Shown here piece by piece: positions 62,389 to 64,000 of a stretch of DNA of 64,000 nt. Positions within the stretch are counted from its first letter, which is position 1, and each line of letters starts with the position of its first letter. Source of the DNA: Henricia sp. BOLD:AAB3569 (Eukaryota > Echinodermata > Asteroidea > Spinulosida > Echinasteridae); contig JBBELK010000482.1 in the NCBI GenBank assembly GCA_037783545.1, positions 62,001 to 126,000 of the forward strand. The letters are read 5' to 3'. The notes beneath the pieces were generated by a model, which saw only the letters and a program-made list of their open reading frames with translations, was not told the DNA's origin and searched no databases. Position numbers and translations under genes: made by a program.

Positions 62389-62869
62389 GCCATATGGTGT
62401 ACCGTCTTATCCAGGGAACCAGCCTGGATAGGATAGTGGCTTTGCACAATTTCTTGAAAGAATGGGCACATTTTTGGTACTAAGCTGACCTGTACAGCCT
62501 ATACACAGGTTGAAAAAATACGGGGGTAGATATGCGCTTAAAACGGTAATATTGATTTGGAGATACGTGAAAAGGTCATTTTGCTAAAGGTGACGTCATG
62601 TCAACATCTGGCGTTTTTTGTGACCCAAAGTTTAATTAAAGGTGACGATCGGTCGGACAATTTATTTAAATTTAAACATGAAGTGCAAGGGCAATTTTGA
62701 TGGTACAGCGAAGTTATCAGTTTCCAAAAGAGATATACGGGAAGAAATTCGCCCAGTGCACTCCATAGATTACAATTTGACTAAATTAATTTTTAAGTTT
62801 TTGGTAACCGACAAAGTTTTAAAATGCATTCTGAATTGGACAGGTTTTGTTAATATACGCCTATAATAG

Positions 62870-63244
62870 GACCACTTTAAAGGAGTGTGACCAGATCACT
62901 TTTTTTTACCCATAACTCCCCGGGACTTACCTTATGGGTCATGAGATTTTGATATCATAACATCCGTTATATTTTTCTGATTACGAAACTGAAACTCCCG
63001 CGCTTCTAGGCCGCATATTTCCGAGGATATCGTCGAAAATCCACCGATTATTTGTAAACTAATTTTCCAGTATCAACGTTTATCCACTGAAAGCCGACTC
63101 GATAGTTTTGTTCAATTTTTTACTGGAAATCGCGAATGTTTTCGGGTTTTTGGGACATGGGAGGTGTTGTATGGGAGTTACTTGATAATATTGGTAAGTT
63201 ACATCGAAAACTATTTTCCAGAAACTTGGTCATGCTCCTTTAAG
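62870..63244. mobile_element. TIR element 'ctttaaaggagtgtgacca'
   Basis: Left end ctttaaaggagtgtgacca and right end tggtcatgctcctttaag are inverted with about 17 of 19 bases matching. Confidence 0.65.
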
Positions 63245-63747
63245 ATCTGTGATAAATATTGCATGCGCGTGGTGCGCTGGACATATTGACCTAAACTGCA
63301 CAGATGTGGCGAACCAAATCGATTATCGAAAGTCGAATACGCACACAAACTTGTGATCGATATTAGTTAAATAATTATGACAACAGGTGATAACAACGAA
63401 TTGTATCCATTTGTCTAGACCGGGGGCTGACAAGTGCCACTTGACTTCACAAAACTCACAGAATGAAACATTAAATTTGTGAATTTTACCCAGAATTGAA
63501 TGTTTTCAGTTGAAGTCGCGGCGATTACAAAAATCACATCGAGAAGACTTTTTGAAGGAAGCCAATTTAAGATAACAAACAGTACATTTTAAACTGTTTC
63601 TAGTATAATAAAGACATTATATGACCGAAATATTTGTTTCAAAACTGAAATAAACCCAAGGATATGGTGAAAACTGCAACTATACCCAGACTTGGGTCGT
63701 TTATATACCCGTTAATTTGGTGTAAATTAACCCATTCTTTTTGTAGT

Positions 63748-63938
63748 TTCGAGTATACACTCGACCAAAAACGTTATGTCACCAGTAAGACATTTGTATA
63801 TATTTATTATGAAATTGGATTTAATGTATGAAAATAATATATTAAATTTTAGCTGAACATATCACTCAAAGGAATAGAGCTCAAATATCTATAAATGTCT
63901 TATATGACAGAACTTTTTTGGTCGAGTATACACCCAAA
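63748..63938. mobile_element. TIR element 'gagtatacactcgacc'
   Basis: Ends cgagtatacactcgaccaaa and tttggtcgagtatacacc are inverted, with gtaagacattt / aaatgtctta inside. Confidence 0.7.
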
Positions 63939-64000
63939 ATTTCAATCCGCCGTTCAAACTATATTTGGACGCAGGGCATGTGTGGTATAGTGGGTATGAA

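Larger units (their letters stand above)
61783..64000. other. Region upstream of the small secreted gene
   Basis: No gene is seen. Three TIR elements (62162-62388, 62870-63244, 63748-63938) make up much of it; the rest is AT-rich with no long ORF. Confidence 0.5.

Overview
The window is animal nuclear DNA: AT-rich, intron-dense, and crowded with short inverted-repeat (MITE-like) elements and tRNA-derived SINEs. It carries four protein-coding genes, all on the minus strand. Their content (a fibrillar-type collagen with a TSPN domain, a laminin, a mitochondrial processing peptidase subunit) and the repeat style point to a marine invertebrate deuterostome. An echinoderm is my best guess, but nothing in the sequence proves the class. 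I rebuilt the exons from reading frame, GT/AG (once GC/AG) borders and codon phase. Phases match at every junction of all four genes.

Reading 5' to 3' on the minus strand (right to left). (1) 61782-60351: a two-exon gene for a 134-residue secreted protein of unknown function. (2) 59197-50824: an 11-exon gene for the alpha subunit of mitochondrial processing peptidase (534 aa). (3) 47684-27368: a 24-exon laminin chain of about 1981 aa. Its N-terminal half (LN domain, five LE repeats, domain IV type B) is of beta-chain type. Its C-terminal half (LE repeats, domain IV type A, LE repeats, coiled coil) is of gamma-chain type. (4) 25452-1 and beyond: the first 28 exons of a collagen, with a signal peptide, a TSPN domain, a Thr/Pro-rich linker and about 611 residues of triple helix. 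The exons have the 45/54/99/108-nt sizes of fibrillar collagens, but the helix has ten breaks in the Gly-X-Y pattern. The remaining helix and any C-propeptide lie off the left edge.

The laminin stop codon and the collagen start codon are only 1.9 kb apart in the same direction, so two extracellular-matrix genes stand head to tail. Introns and spacers hold at least 15 families of foldback/TIR elements (several in two or three copies in the window), tRNA-like SINEs (including two tandem arrays of tRNA-like units) and several minisatellites. No rRNA, CRISPR, viral or bacterial feature was seen.

Most notable: the beta/gamma hybrid laminin; the heavily interrupted fibrillar-type collagen; a GC-AG intron in the peptidase gene; a duplicated relic exon in the collagen; a MITE lying against a possible alternative laminin splice donor; and the linkage of a laminin, a collagen and PMPCA, which in human also share 9q.
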